64,000 bases of DNA from Staphylococcus piscifermentans. GTDB taxonomy: Bacteria; Bacillota; Bacilli; Staphylococcales; Staphylococcaceae. The notes under the pieces are model-generated. The model was not told the DNA's origin. It made no database searches and saw nothing but the letters and a program-made list of their open reading frames with translations. A program made the translations under genes and the position numbers. The stretch is taken from NCBI RefSeq assembly GCF_900186985.1, contig NZ_LT906447.1, positions 1,364,001 to 1,428,000 of the forward strand, given 5' to 3'. Shown one piece after another: positions 42,363 to 53,871 of the stretch. Within the stretch, counting starts at the first letter, position 1, and the number at the start of each line of letters is the position of its first letter.

Positions 42363-43172
42363 ATGAAATATGCAGTAATCGGTCATCCAATTCAACATTC
42401 ATTATCTCCTGTAATGCATAATGCAAACTTTAAGGCATTAGATTTTGAAGCAACGTATGAAGCATTGGATATACCGCCTAAACACTTTCATTTGATTAAA
42501 GAAATTATGACCGAAAAAGAAATAGACGGATTTAATATTACGATACCGCATAAAGAACGTATTATTCCTTATTTAGACGAAATAGATACGCATGCACAAA
42601 CGATTGGTGCAATTAATACGGTTAAAATCGTAAATGGCAAATGGATTGGATATAATACTGATGGAATCGGTTATGTTAAAGGATTAAATCGTGTCTATCC
42701 TAATTTAAAAGACGCATGTATCTTGCTGCTGGGTGCAGGAGGAGCGAGCAAGGGTTTGGCTGCAGCTTTAAATCAAGTGGTAGAACAGCAACTAACTGTG
42801 GCAAACCGCACGATGTCGCGCTTCGATTCTTGGGATTTAAGTGTCAATACTATGTCGTTGAAAGAAGCAGAAACGCATCTCAATACATTCGATGTCGTAA
42901 TTAATACGACGCCAGCTGGAATGAGCGATAATCAAGATGTTGTGATAAGTTTAGACCAACTTGCTCCAAATACGTTAGTGAGCGATATTGTATACGTTCC
43001 AGCTAAAACACCTATTTTGAAATTGGCTGAAGCTAAAGGTAATCCGATTTATAATGGATTGGATATGTTCGTCAACCAAGGTGCGGAAAGTTTTAAAATA
43101 TGGACAGGCCAAACAGCGGATATAAATGTGATGAAAGAGACAGTTCTAGAACACTTAAAAAGGAGAGATTAA
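42363..43172 (+). CDS. aroE: Shikimate dehydrogenase
   Basis: A 269-residue NADP-dependent enzyme of aromatic amino acid synthesis. It has shikimate-binding HSLSPVMHN (12-20), catalytic Lys64 (NITIPHKE), Asp100 (YNTDGIGY) and the nucleotide loop [10 protein letters not shown] (about 123-132). ATG 42363 follows TAGGTGA; the frame's GTG at 42354 lies within that ribosome binding site. Confidence 0.96.
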   Translation: MKYAVIGHPIQHSLSPVMHNANFKALDFEATYEALDIPPKHFHLIKEIMTEKEIDGFNITIPHKERIIPYLDEIDTHAQTIGAINTVKIVNGKWIGYNTDGIGYVKGLNRVYPNLKDACILLLGAGGASKGLAAALNQVVEQQLTVANRTMSRFDSWDLSVNTMSLKEAETHLNTFDVVINTTPAGMSDNQDVVISLDQLAPNTLVSDIVYVPAKTPILKLAEAKGNPIYNGLDMFVNQGAESFKIWTGQTADINVMKETVLEHLKRRD

Positions 43173-44611
<1,439 letters not shown>

Positions 44612-44962
44612 ATGCAAAAAACAGAAATTTTAAATATGGCTGTGCAAGCTGTTGAAAGTAAAAGAGCAGAAGAAGTAATCTCTTTAGATTTAGAAGGCAT
44701 CAATGATATGGCGGATTATTTTGTAATTTGTCATGGTAATAACGAACGTCAAGTACAGGCGATTGCGAGGGCGGTTAAAGAAGCGGCTGATAAAGCAGGT
44801 ATTGATATTTCAGTATTTGAAGGCCTGAATGAAGCAAGATGGGTATTGCTTGATTTATCAGGTGTAATTGTACACATTTTCCATAAAGACGAACGTAGTT
44901 ACTATAACATTGAAAAGCTCTATAGAGATGCTCCGATGCAAACCTATGAGGAAGCCTATTAA
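44612..44962 (+). CDS. rsfS: Ribosomal silencing factor RsfS
   Basis: A 116-residue factor that binds L14 and blocks joining of 30S and 50S when nutrients run low. It has VISLDLEGINDMADYFVICHGNNERQVQAIARAV and the GLNEARWVLLDLSGVIVHIFH block. It starts directly after the yqeK stop. Confidence 0.95.
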   Translation: MQKTEILNMAVQAVESKRAEEVISLDLEGINDMADYFVICHGNNERQVQAIARAVKEAADKAGIDISVFEGLNEARWVLLDLSGVIVHIFHKDERSYYNIEKLYRDAPMQTYEEAY

Positions 44963-44964
44963 AG

Positions 44965-45681
44965 ATGGAACAATATCATGAATTCAGTCAATATTATGAT
45001 GAACTCACTTTAGATCAACCCTATGATGCTTGGTTGGATATCGTAAAATCTATAGTAAGAAATAAAGTATCGATATTAGATATTGGCTGTGGTACAGGGA
45101 GTTTGACTCATCAATTAACTCAATTAGGATCAGTTACAGGGATGGACTTAAGTCCTGATATGTTAGCCATAGCTTCACAAAAATCCAATGAAGTCAGATG
45201 GATAGAAGGAGATATGTCTCAATTCGATTTAGGTCAAACCTTCGATGTTATTACTATCTTTTGTGACTCATTAAATTATTTAGATAATTTAGAGGCTGTA
45301 AATGATACTTTCAGACAAGTTTATAACCACCTGAAAGATGATGGTATCTTCATTTTTGATGTGCATACTATTTATAAAATGCAGACACTGTTCAACAATC
45401 AAAGTTATATTGATGAAACAGAGCATGTTTTTCTTGGCTGGGATGCTGTAGCTGGAGATGAACCTAACAGTGTATGGCATTATATGACCTTTTTTGAAAA
45501 TCAAAATGATGGTCGATATCATCGTTTTGATGAAGAACACTATCAACAAACATATTCTGAAGAAGAATATAAAGAAATGTTGCATGCTGCAGGTTTTAAG
45601 CATATCAAAACATTTTATGACTTTGATCAAAATAACCACAATCCCGAGAGTAATAGATTATTCTTTGTTGTAAAAAAATAA
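44965..45681 (+). CDS. Class I SAM-dependent methyltransferase (YqeM)
   Basis: A 238-residue methyltransferase with SAM loop ILDIGCGTGSLTHQL (about 38-52), GMDLSPDML and the FDVITIFCDSLNYL block. Target unknown. It lies two bases after rsfS and ends the yqeG-yqeM run. A hairpin overlapping the comEA ribosome binding site follows at once. Confidence 0.88.
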   Translation: MEQYHEFSQYYDELTLDQPYDAWLDIVKSIVRNKVSILDIGCGTGSLTHQLTQLGSVTGMDLSPDMLAIASQKSNEVRWIEGDMSQFDLGQTFDVITIFCDSLNYLDNLEAVNDTFRQVYNHLKDDGIFIFDVHTIYKMQTLFNNQSYIDETEHVFLGWDAVAGDEPNSVWHYMTFFENQNDGRYHRFDEEHYQQTYSEEEYKEMLHAAGFKHIKTFYDFDQNNHNPESNRLFFVVKK

Positions 45682-45684
45682 AGT

Positions 45685-45729
45685 AAATTCACTCCTTTTA
45701 ACGTTTATATAGTAAAGGAGTGAATTTTT
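45685..45729 (+). terminator. Hairpin between yqeM and comEA, covering the comEA ribosome binding site
   Basis: A 14-bp perfect stem (45685-45698 with 45714-45727) and a 15-base loop, ending in TTTTT. The 3' arm contains AAAGGAGTG, the only ribosome binding site for comEA (ATG 45730). The structure can act as a terminator and, in any read-through transcript, would hide the ribosome binding site. Confidence 0.88.
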
Positions 45730-46410
45730 ATGTTAGAAAAGTTGAAGTATTATCTAGAGCATTACAAACAGTACCGTTATATAGCAGCAGGGTTAGTAGT
45801 TTTGGTTATTGCACTGTTATTCTTTATACAACCTAAACAACCTGAAAATGAAGTGCAAGAGAAACAAGGTACTGAGTGGAATCATAAAGATAATTTAAAA
45901 AATAATGACAATGACAATAAAATGCAATCTAATAAAAAGGATATACAAAACGCTCAAAATACTAAATCGAAGAAAGTAATGGTAGATGTGAAGGGAGCAG
46001 TAAAGCATCCGAACGTCTATGAAATGTCGGATACTCAACGTATTAAAGATGTTGTCTTGAAAGCTGTTCCGACTGATAAAGCAGATTTAAATCAAATTAA
46101 TCTTTCGGAAAAGCTAGTAGACCAAAAACTGATTTACATACCCGAAAAAGGAAAAAACGCTTCTAATAATTTGGCAACAGTTAGTAGTGGGGCTCCTGAT
46201 AATAGTTCAGCAACTCAACAAAAGGTAAATCTTAATACAGCGAAAGAAACTGAATTGACTACAGTGACAGGGGTAGGACCTTCCAAGGCCAAAGCTATTA
46301 TCGAATTCAGAGAAAGCAAGGGAAGCTTTGATAAAGTTGAACAACTTAAAGAAGTAAAGGGAATTGGAGAAAAGTCTTTCGAGAAATTAAAAGATTATTT
46401 TACAATTTAG
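45730..46410 (+). CDS. comEA: Competence DNA receptor ComEA
   Basis: A 226-residue membrane-anchored DNA receptor. It has one N-terminal membrane helix (about 18-35), a low-complexity Asn/Lys/Asp linker (to about 78), an SLBB domain (VMVDVKGAVKHPNVYEM, about 79-140) and the ComEA helix-hairpin-helix domain (VNLNTAKETELTTVTGVGPSKAKAIIEFR, about 164-192). Intact, with comEB and comEC behind it. Confidence 0.94.
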   Translation: MLEKLKYYLEHYKQYRYIAAGLVVLVIALLFFIQPKQPENEVQEKQGTEWNHKDNLKNNDNDNKMQSNKKDIQNAQNTKSKKVMVDVKGAVKHPNVYEMSDTQRIKDVVLKAVPTDKADLNQINLSEKLVDQKLIYIPEKGKNASNNLATVSSGAPDNSSATQQKVNLNTAKETELTTVTGVGPSKAKAIIEFRESKGSFDKVEQLKEVKGIGEKSFEKLKDYFTI

Positions 46411-46483
46411 AGACTTCGATATGAAATAACGAAAAAATGTAATAAGATAGAGTTATTCTGAATTTACTATAGGGGGCACAGAA
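46411..46483 (+). other. Short comEA-comEB gap
   Basis: Seventy-three AT-rich bases, ending in the comEB ribosome binding site (AGGGGGC, 46472-46478). I see no clear promoter or terminator. Confidence 0.4.
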
Positions 46484-46945
46484 ATGGACAGAATTAAATG
46501 GGAAGAATACTTCATGGCTCAAAGTCACCTATTATCCTTAAGATCAACATGCACGAGGTTATCTGTAGGCGCAACTATAGTTAAAGATAACCGTATTATA
46601 GCAGGAGGCTACAATGGCTCTGTAGCTGGCGAAGTACATTGTATAGATGAAGGATGTTTGATGGAAGATAACCACTGCATCAGAACTATACACGCTGAAA
46701 TGAACGCTTTATTGCAATGTGCTAAGCAAGGTGTATCGACAGAAGGAGCCACGATATACGTTACTCACTTTCCATGCCTAAACTGTACTAAATCAATTAT
46801 ACAAGCAGGCATCAAGAGAATTTACTATGCACAAGACTATCACAATCATGAATATGCAATCCAACTGCTGGAACAATCTGGAATTGAATATAAAAAGATA
46901 CCATTCGATGCGAGACAGGTAGCAGAATATTTAACAAAGAAGTGA
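46484..46945 (+). CDS. comEB: ComEB, dCMP deaminase family protein
   Basis: A 153-residue zinc deaminase with HAEMNALLQC (His and catalytic Glu) and PCLNCTKSI (zinc cysteines). Deoxycytidylate deaminase activity is inferred; the enzyme is not needed for transformation in B. subtilis although it sits in the comE operon. Extra His/Cys residues (CIDEGCLMEDNHC) resemble the second zinc site of dCMP deaminases. Confidence 0.92.
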   Translation: MDRIKWEEYFMAQSHLLSLRSTCTRLSVGATIVKDNRIIAGGYNGSVAGEVHCIDEGCLMEDNHCIRTIHAEMNALLQCAKQGVSTEGATIYVTHFPCLNCTKSIIQAGIKRIYYAQDYHNHEYAIQLLEQSGIEYKKIPFDARQVAEYLTKK

Positions 46946-46952
46946 TAACTAT

Positions 46953-49193
46953 TTGATATATATCGCATTAGCAATTTTAGATGGCATCTTGATAATTTAT
47001 AATAAGCCGCTAGCTATTTTGCTCGCAGGCTTATTATTATTAATTTTAACTAGAAAAAAGCCTTCGCTTTTACTAACGATATTTATATTATGTCAACCTA
47101 TAATAAGTAATATTTGGTTTTCTGACTACAAAAATCAAGTAAACAAAGAAAATAATCGGTTTAAGGATATTAAAAACCTTAATGAATTTGTTGATTTAAC
47201 TGATTTTCGAGTGAAAAATAATAAGTATGTAGCAGGTAATCTTAAATTCAAAGGACATAATCTTAAATTTTTTTATTTTCCAAACAAAAAGCAAGCTTTA
47301 ACGGATTTCGAGCATTTGCCAAGATATTCAAAGTGTTTCGTTAATGGTAAGTTGAAAATAGACGAGTCTTTTTCTGATCAGCCGACAGTTATTCTTAAAA
47401 ATATTAATCTCTCAACTTGCAAAGTTGATAAATCAAAAAATATTTCCCAAATCATTGCTAGGCATAAGCAATACTCTTTAAAGAGACTGCAGCAATATTC
47501 TTCACACTGGCAAAATACTTTTGCTTTGGTAACAGGGGATGTAAGCTACATTGATGCAGAAACACTTGATATTGAGAAAGAGCTCGGTATCTATCATTTA
47601 CTTGCTGTGAGTAGTTCACACGTTGCGGTTATAGCAGGTATCTTTTATTTTGCTTTAAATAGATTCAACGTTCCCAAAGCATTTACACAATGTTTGATTA
47701 TTATTGCCTTATTTTTATTTGCTTATTACACAAATTTTGCTCCAAGCGCTTTAAGAGCTATATTGTGTTTATCATTTGTTATGATTCTGCCGAAAAAATT
47801 CTATGGCTCGCTCCTTGATATTCTTTCGCTTGTATTTCTGATGTTATGTATCGTTTCTCCTGGTATTATATTTGATATTGGTTTTCAATTTTCTTTTTTA
47901 ATCACACTATTTATTCTATTATCTACTCCACTTATTAAAACTTTAAACAAAGTTCAATCTGCAATAGCAATCACTTTTATAGCTCAAATTTCTTCTTTTA
48001 TCATCAGCGCTTACTATTTTAATCAAATCCAATGGATTGGATTCTTTTCAAACTTTTTATTTATACCTTATTATTCATTTATTCTTTTCCCTTTAGCAAT
48101 CTTTACCTATATCTATATACAATTCTTCAATTCTTCTAACTATCTTAATAATCTTATTAATTTTTTCTATACATTACACGATCAATATTTCATTAAAATA
48201 TTTTCTCACTTTAATCAATATCGTTGGTTTATTGGTGAATTAAATCAATATCATGTTGTTTTAGTTGTAGCTTGGATGATAGCAACCATCACAACATTAA
48301 CCAAAAGGCGATTCAAAAGTTCTTTTATTTTATTTATTATTGGCAGCTTGCTTTTTACTAGTATTACAACCAAACCTCACACAAGATTTACTGCGTTAAA
48401 TGTTGGGCAAGGCGATTCATTTCTATTTGAAACTAATCATGGTCATCGAGTATTAATTGATACAGGAGGTAAGGCAGACCAACAAGAAAGTTTGTTTAAA
48501 TTTGGACAAAAGAAAACAGACAACTCAAATTCTATAAGCAAATATCATATTATGCCAACACTAAAAAAACGAGGAATCAGCAAATTAGATTATATTATTA
48601 TCACCCATCCTCATGCTGATCATATTGGAGAATTAGAGTATTTATTACATCATATAAAAGTACGACGAGGCTTAATTATTAATTTCGCGAGTTATCCTCA
48701 AGATACTTTAAACACAATAAAAACTAGCTGCAACAATCATGGCATTAAGTTGTTAAATGCTTTAGTAATTGATCAAATCGCTATTGATGAAAGCAAAATA
48801 CAATTCTTAGAAGCTTTTCACAACGGGAATAAAGATTTAAATGAACACTCAATTATGGCCATCATCAAGACACCTCGTTACAATATTCTCACTACTGGCG
48901 ATGCTACTATAAACAACGAAGCAAAACTTTTAGATAAATATTCACTTCCCAAAATTGATATCTTAAAAGTAGGGCACCATGGCAGCAAAACGAGTTCAAG
49001 CAAAAGTTTTATTGAAAAAGTTCAACCTACCTATAGCGTAATATCTAGCGGTAAAAATAATGTTTATAAGCTTCCTAATAAAGAAGTGATAGAGCGGTTA
49101 AAAAGTGTGAATTCAAAAACTTATAATACACAAATTAATGGTGAAATTACTTTTGATTTAGACAAAGATATAAAAGTAATAACCGAACAATAA
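46953..49193 (+). CDS. comEC: Competence DNA channel ComEC/Rec2
   Basis: A 746-residue membrane channel for single-stranded DNA uptake. The N-terminal helices and OB-like region (to about 170) are followed by the competence domain with about eight helices (YHLLAVSSSHVAVIAGI to about 470). A C-terminal metallo-beta-lactamase-like nuclease domain has THPHADHIGELEYL and VGHHGSKTSSS. TTG start at 46953, seven bases after the comEB stop; no ATG fits. The gene is noticeably richer in AT than its neighbours. Confidence 0.93.
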   Translation: MIYIALAILDGILIIYNKPLAILLAGLLLLILTRKKPSLLLTIFILCQPIISNIWFSDYKNQVNKENNRFKDIKNLNEFVDLTDFRVKNNKYVAGNLKFKGHNLKFFYFPNKKQALTDFEHLPRYSKCFVNGKLKIDESFSDQPTVILKNINLSTCKVDKSKNISQIIARHKQYSLKRLQQYSSHWQNTFALVTGDVSYIDAETLDIEKELGIYHLLAVSSSHVAVIAGIFYFALNRFNVPKAFTQCLIIIALFLFAYYTNFAPSALRAILCLSFVMILPKKFYGSLLDILSLVFLMLCIVSPGIIFDIGFQFSFLITLFILLSTPLIKTLNKVQSAIAITFIAQISSFIISAYYFNQIQWIGFFSNFLFIPYYSFILFPLAIFTYIYIQFFNSSNYLNNLINFFYTLHDQYFIKIFSHFNQYRWFIGELNQYHVVLVVAWMIATITTLTKRRFKSSFILFIIGSLLFTSITTKPHTRFTALNVGQGDSFLFETNHGHRVLIDTGGKADQQESLFKFGQKKTDNSNSISKYHIMPTLKKRGISKLDYIIITHPHADHIGELEYLLHHIKVRRGLIINFASYPQDTLNTIKTSCNNHGIKLLNALVIDQIAIDESKIQFLEAFHNGNKDLNEHSIMAIIKTPRYNILTTGDATINNEAKLLDKYSLPKIDILKVGHHGSKTSSSKSFIEKVQPTYSVISSGKNNVYKLPNKEVIERLKSVNSKTYNTQINGEITFDLDKDIKVITEQ

Positions 49194-49263
49194 TCAATCA
49201 TGGTAGGAATCATTTGTAAGTGATATACTTTTACAGTATGTAATTTGCTGAGAGGTGCTATTT

Positions 49264-50238
49264 GTGAACGAAAATATTATAACAATTTATGGGGAAGTAC
49301 CTGAATTAATAGAAAAAAAAACAAAAGAAATAGCTGACAACTACTTACAAGAACCCAAAGATGATTTTAATTATGTTAGTTTTAATTTAGCAGAAACAGA
49401 AATCACTACTTGCATTGAAGAAATTCTGACGCTACCATTTTTATCTGATAAAAAAGTAGTAGTTATAAAAAATGCATATTTATTCACTGGAGAAAAAGGT
49501 CCTAAAGATATCAATCAAAACATCGATCAGTTATTAGAATTTATTCAAAAGTATGATGGCTCTACTTTAGTGATTTTTGAAGTTTACCATTCTAAGTTAG
49601 ATGAACGAAAAAAATTAGTTAAAACACTAAAAAAAGAAACGAAACTTATCAAAATTGAACAGATGACCGAAGATGAGATGAAGAATTGGATAAAAAATGA
49701 GTTAAATCAACAATATAAAGATATTAAACAAGACGCTTTGAATTTATTCATTGAATTGACAGGGATCAATTTTAATTTGATAAAGCAAGAATTAGAAAAA
49801 ATCATTTTATTTATAGGTGAAAGACCCACAATCACTAAACAAGATGTGGAAACCATTGTAAATAGAAGTTTAGAACAAAATGTATTTTTACTGACAGATT
49901 ATATTCAAAAGGGACAAAAAGAGGAAGCTGTTAATTTAGTCAATGACTTGATTATTATGAAAGAAGAACCCATTAAATTACTCGCTTTAATAACCAGTAA
50001 TTTCAGACTCTATTATCAATGTAAGATTTTAGGCAAAAAAGGTTATAGCCAACAACAAATTGCTAAAACGGTAGGAGCACATCCTTTCCGAGTTAAATTA
50101 GCGCTCAGAACATCACGTCAATATCAACTCAATCAGTTAATGCAAATTATAAATGCTTGCGCAGAGACTGATTATAAATTGAAATCTTCTTATATGGATA
50201 AACAGTTGATTCTTGAGCTCTTTATTTTATCTATTTGA
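49264..50238 (+). CDS. holA: DNA polymerase III delta subunit
   Basis: A 324-residue clamp-loader subunit that opens the beta clamp. It has the AAA+-like fold with NIITIYGEVPELIEKKTKEI at the start, VVVIKNAYLFTGEKG, and C-terminal VGAHPFRVKLALRTSRQY. GTG 49264 follows GAGGTG; the upstream GTG at 49255 is part of the ribosome binding site. Position between comEC and rpsT is conserved. Confidence 0.93.
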   Translation: MNENIITIYGEVPELIEKKTKEIADNYLQEPKDDFNYVSFNLAETEITTCIEEILTLPFLSDKKVVVIKNAYLFTGEKGPKDINQNIDQLLEFIQKYDGSTLVIFEVYHSKLDERKKLVKTLKKETKLIKIEQMTEDEMKNWIKNELNQQYKDIKQDALNLFIELTGINFNLIKQELEKIILFIGERPTITKQDVETIVNRSLEQNVFLLTDYIQKGQKEEAVNLVNDLIIMKEEPIKLLALITSNFRLYYQCKILGKKGYSQQQIAKTVGAHPFRVKLALRTSRQYQLNQLMQIINACAETDYKLKSSYMDKQLILELFILSI

Positions 50239-50244
50239 GCATAA

Positions 50245-50276
50245 AAAAAGTTCAAGCAAATGCTTGAACTTTTTCA
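50245..50276. terminator. Bidirectional terminator between holA and rpsT
   Basis: A 14-bp perfect stem (50245-50258 with 50261-50274) with a two-base apparent loop; A and T flanks serve both directions. Confidence 0.92.
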
Positions 50277-50528
50277 TTATTTGTCTGCGCTCATTAATTG
50301 TGATTTAATGCGGTCAGCTTTGTTATCGTGGATTAAGTTAGCTTGAGCTGCTTTGTCTACTTTCTTAACAGCAACACGTACTAATTCTTGTTTGTTATCA
50401 GCGTTTTCAGCGATAGCTGCTTTCGCATGTTTCACGGCTGAACGCATATCATTTTTTTGTGAAATATTTCTAGCTTCAGCTGTTTCATTTGTTCTTACAC
50501 GTTTAATAGCAGATTTAATATTTGGCAT
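50277..50528 (-). CDS. rpsT: 30S ribosomal protein S20
   Basis: An 83-residue, lysine- and alanine-rich helical protein beginning MPNIKSAIKRVRTNE. It binds 16S rRNA early in 30S assembly. Ribosome binding site AGGAGGTGA on the reverse strand. Convergent with holA. Confidence 0.97.
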   Translation of the reverse strand: MPNIKSAIKRVRTNETAEARNISQKNDMRSAVKHAKAAIAENADNKQELVRVAVKKVDKAAQANLIHDNKADRIKSQLMSADK

Positions 50529-50591
50529 TGAATGTCACCTCCTAAAAGTGATCTATGCTCATCAAATAAATATTTGATTACAACAAGAAAT

Positions 50592-50620
50592 ATTTTATCA
50601 AATGTACTATTAAACTGCAA
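50592..50620 (-). promoter_or_regulatory. Promoter of rpsT
   Basis: On the minus strand, TTGCAG (complement of 50615-50620), 17 bases, TAAAAT (complement of 50592-50597). The leader after it holds an 18-base palindrome (50561-50578, ATCAAAT arms) that could fold. Confidence 0.7.
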
Positions 50621-50707
50621 TCATTTATTTTGGCTATGGGTTTCAAGATAGTCTGTTTTAAAGTAAAATAGAGAGTAATAGTAGCTAGTATACTCGAAAT
50701 AGATAAG

Positions 50708-50736
50708 TTGCATTAAATACGTAAACACGTTATTAT
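50708..50736 (+). promoter_or_regulatory. Promoter of lepA
   Basis: TTGCAT (50708-50713), 17 bases, TATTAT (50731-50736). The spacer contains an inverted repeat, AATACGT/ACGTTATT (50716-50722 and 50727-50734). Confidence 0.55.
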
Positions 50737-50791
50737 ATCAAAGATATCATACATAACGGTCTATTGAATATTACGAAAGTGAGTAGATAGA

Positions 50792-52615
50792 ATGAATAAT
50801 GAAGAGCGTTTAGAACGTCAAAAAAATATACGAAATTTTTCTATCATTGCACATATCGACCACGGGAAGTCGACATTGGCAGATAGAATACTTGAAAATA
50901 CAAAAAGTGTTGAAACAAGAGATATGCAAGCTCAATTGCTAGACTCAATGGATTTAGAACGTGAGAGAGGCATTACAATTAAATTAAATGCAGTGAAATT
51001 AAAGTATGACGCCAAAAATGGTGAGTCATATATTTTTCATTTAATAGACACACCAGGACACGTCGATTTTTCATATGAAGTATCTAGATCATTAGCAGCA
51101 TGTGAGGGGGCAATTCTCGTTGTCGATGCTGCCCAAGGTATTGAGGCACAAACATTAGCAAACGTTTATCTTGCTTTGGATAACGACTTAGAATTACTCC
51201 CTGTAGTCAATAAAATAGATTTGCCGGCTGCTGAACCAGAGCGTGTTAAACAAGAGTTAGAAGATGTTATCGGGTTAGATCAAGACGATGTTGTACTGGC
51301 AAGTGCAAAGTCTAATATAGGCATAGATGAAATATTAGAAAAGATTGTAGAAACCATTCCTGCACCTGATGGGGACCCTGCTGCTCTACTCAAGGCCCTT
51401 ATCTTTGATTCTGAGTATGACCCTTACAGAGGTGTTATTTCTTCAATCAGAATTATGGATGGGGTAGTGAAAGCTGGTGATAAGATTAAAATGATGGCTA
51501 GCGGAAAAGAATTTGAAGTTAACGAAGTAGGAATTAATACACCAAAACAACTACCGGTTGAAGAATTGACTGTTGGAGATGTAGGTTATATTACTGCTAG
51601 TATTAAGAATGTCGATGATTCTCGTGTCGGCGATACTATTACTCATGCCGATAGACCTGCAGAACAACCACTGAAGGGTTATAAAAAAATGAATCCTATG
51701 GTTTTTTGTGGTTTATTCCCTATAGATAATAAAAATTACAACGATTTAAGAGAAGCTCTAGAAAAGTTACAATTGAACGACGCTTCACTAGAATTTGAAC
51801 CTGAAACTTCTCAAGCATTAGGCTTTGGTTTCCGTACTGGCTTCTTAGGTATGCTCCATATGGAAATTATTCAAGAGCGTATTGAAAGAGAGTTCGGAAT
51901 TGAACTAATCGCTACTGCACCTTCAGTTATCTATGAATGTATACTAAAAAATGGCAACAAAGTAGTTGTGGATAATCCATCACAAATGCCAGAAAGAGAT
52001 CAAATTGAAAAGATATATGAACCATACGTTCGTGCCACAATTATGGTTCCTAATGATTATGTAGGTGCTGTAATGGAACTTTGTCAACGTAAACGTGGAC
52101 AGTTCGTTAATATGGATTACCTAGATGATATACGTGTGAATATTATTTATGATATTCCTTTATCTGAAGTCGTTTTCGACTTTTTCGACCAAATTAAATC
52201 GAATACAAAAGGATATGCTTCCTTTGATTATGAATTGACAGGTTACAAAGAAAGTGATCTTGTTAAAATGGATATTCTTCTAAATGGAGATAAAGTTGAT
52301 GCTTTAAGCTTTATTGTACATAAAGAATTTGCATATGAAAGAGGCAAAGCATTAGTAGAACGTCTAAAAACACTTATTCCTCGTCAGCAATTCGAAGTAC
52401 CTGTCCAAGCTGCAGTAGGTCAAAAGATTGTAGCTAGAACTAATATCAAATCAATGGGTAAAAATGTATTATCTAAATGTTATGGCGGAGATATCAGCCG
52501 TAAACGTAAGTTGTTGGAAAAACAAAAAGCTGGTAAAGCTAAAATGAAAGCTGTAGGAAACGTTGAAATTCCTCAAGATGCTTTCTTAGCCGTATTAAAA
52601 ATGGATGAAGATTAA
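50792..52615 (+). CDS. lepA: Elongation factor 4 (LepA)
   Basis: A 607-residue translational GTPase. The G domain has [14 protein letters not shown] (about 18-31), DTPGHVDF and NKIDLP. Domains II, III and V resemble EF-G, and the LepA-specific C-terminal domain ends [22 protein letters not shown]. Acts on ribosomes under ionic or cold stress and in initiation (literature). A terminator follows. Confidence 0.97.
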   Translation: MNNEERLERQKNIRNFSIIAHIDHGKSTLADRILENTKSVETRDMQAQLLDSMDLERERGITIKLNAVKLKYDAKNGESYIFHLIDTPGHVDFSYEVSRSLAACEGAILVVDAAQGIEAQTLANVYLALDNDLELLPVVNKIDLPAAEPERVKQELEDVIGLDQDDVVLASAKSNIGIDEILEKIVETIPAPDGDPAALLKALIFDSEYDPYRGVISSIRIMDGVVKAGDKIKMMASGKEFEVNEVGINTPKQLPVEELTVGDVGYITASIKNVDDSRVGDTITHADRPAEQPLKGYKKMNPMVFCGLFPIDNKNYNDLREALEKLQLNDASLEFEPETSQALGFGFRTGFLGMLHMEIIQERIEREFGIELIATAPSVIYECILKNGNKVVVDNPSQMPERDQIEKIYEPYVRATIMVPNDYVGAVMELCQRKRGQFVNMDYLDDIRVNIIYDIPLSEVVFDFFDQIKSNTKGYASFDYELTGYKESDLVKMDILLNGDKVDALSFIVHKEFAYERGKALVERLKTLIPRQQFEVPVQAAVGQKIVARTNIKSMGKNVLSKCYGGDISRKRKLLEKQKAGKAKMKAVGNVEIPQDAFLAVLKMDED

Positions 52616-52619
52616 TAAT

Positions 52620-52653
52620 AAGGTTGGGGCGAGTAACATGTCCCAGCTTTTTA
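52620..52653 (+). terminator. Terminator after lepA
   Basis: AAGGTTGGG/CCCAGCTTT stem (52620-52628 with 52642-52650, two wobbles), then a short T run. Confidence 0.75.
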
Positions 52654-52687
52654 TTTTGAAAACTCTTCATTGAAGGAGAGAAGAAAT

Positions 52688-53809
52688 ATGGAAACTAAAA
52701 GTGCTTATATTCATATTCCATTTTGCGTAAGAATATGTACATATTGCGATTTTAATAAGTACTTTATTCATAACCAACCTGTCGATGAATATCTGGATTG
52801 TTTAATTAAAGAATTTCATCAACCGATAAAGAAAGAATTGAATACAATGTTTGTAGGCGGGGGCACGCCAACCGCTCTAAGCACTCCACAATTAGAAAAA
52901 TTATTACAAGGTATTGCAGATAATTTTGACATTCGAGATGAATACACATTTGAAGCTAACCCAGATGAACTCACAGATGAAAAAATTCGTTTGCTTAAAG
53001 ATTATGGAGTTAACCGCCTATCAATGGGAGTACAAACTTTTGATGATTCACTATTAAAGGTTCTTGGCAGGACTCATAAAACAGAAGATATTTACCAAGC
53101 AGTCAACTTGGCAAATAAATTTAATATTAATTCCATCAGTCTTGATTTAATGTATCATTTACCGAATCAAACCTTAAATCAATTTGAAGAAAGTTTAGAT
53201 ATTGCACTTTCCATGGATATCAATCATATTTCAAGTTACGGATTAATTCTTGAACCTAAAACACAATTTTATAATTTATATCGTAAGGGCAAGCTAAAGT
53301 TACCCAATGAAGATTTAGGAGAAGATATGTATGAATTATTATTAGATAAAATTCATGCATCGAATCTTCATCAATACGAAATTTCAAATTTCAGTCAACA
53401 AGGACATGAATCCGAGCATAATAAAGTATATTGGAAAAATGAATACTATTATGGATTTGGTGCTGGTGCTAGCGGCTATACAAATGGTGTGAGATATACC
53501 AATGTAAACCCAGTTAACCACTATATTAAAAAAATCCAAAATAATGAAACTCCTATCCTTCAACAGACAGAACCAAATATCAAAGAGCAAATGGAAGAAC
53601 AAATGTTTCTAGGTCTTAGAATGAACCAAGGTGTCTCTAAGGATTTATTTGCACATAGATTTGGCAAAAAGATTGAAGATATTTATCCAAATGAATTACT
53701 AGAATTAAGTAAAAATAATTTAATCAAAAATGAAAGAGATTTCGTGAAATTGACTGAACGTGGAAAAGTTATTGGAAATGAAGTTTTTGAAGCCTTTTTG
53801 ATTGATTAA
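52688..53809 (+). CDS. hemW: Radical SAM heme chaperone HemW
   Basis: A 373-residue radical SAM protein of the HemN-like group. It has Cys13, Cys17 and Cys20 (CVRICTYC), then Asp-Phe-Asn and no fourth cysteine, as in HemW rather than true coproporphyrinogen oxidase HemN. It also has FVGGGTPTAL and SMGVQTFDDSLLKVLGRTH. ATG 52688 follows AAGGAGAG. Position upstream of hrcA is conserved in Firmicutes. Confidence 0.94.
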   Translation: METKSAYIHIPFCVRICTYCDFNKYFIHNQPVDEYLDCLIKEFHQPIKKELNTMFVGGGTPTALSTPQLEKLLQGIADNFDIRDEYTFEANPDELTDEKIRLLKDYGVNRLSMGVQTFDDSLLKVLGRTHKTEDIYQAVNLANKFNINSISLDLMYHLPNQTLNQFEESLDIALSMDINHISSYGLILEPKTQFYNLYRKGKLKLPNEDLGEDMYELLLDKIHASNLHQYEISNFSQQGHESEHNKVYWKNEYYYGFGAGASGYTNGVRYTNVNPVNHYIKKIQNNETPILQQTEPNIKEQMEEQMFLGLRMNQGVSKDLFAHRFGKKIEDIYPNELLELSKNNLIKNERDFVKLTERGKVIGNEVFEAFLID

Positions 53810-53837
53810 AATGTATTGAAATAATCAAGGCTTTAAC

Positions 53838-53867
53838 GTTGACTTACTTTGACCAATTTGATAAATT
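53838..53867 (+). promoter_or_regulatory. hrcA operon promoter with CtsR operator
   Basis: TTGACT (53839-53844), 17 bases, TAAATT (53862-53867). The -35 region read on the minus strand (53838-53854) is GGTCAAA, three bases, AGTCAAC, one mismatch in the second heptad from the CtsR repeat. The CtsR site thus covers the -35 element. The spacer's middle base is T instead of the usual A. Confidence 0.8.
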
Positions 53868-53871
53868 ATAA

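Noticed and set aside
46953..49193. Lower GC of comEC taken as recent horizontal transfer
   Set aside because: comEC is membrane-rich and conserved at this locus in staphylococci, so codon bias from hydrophobic residues explains it.
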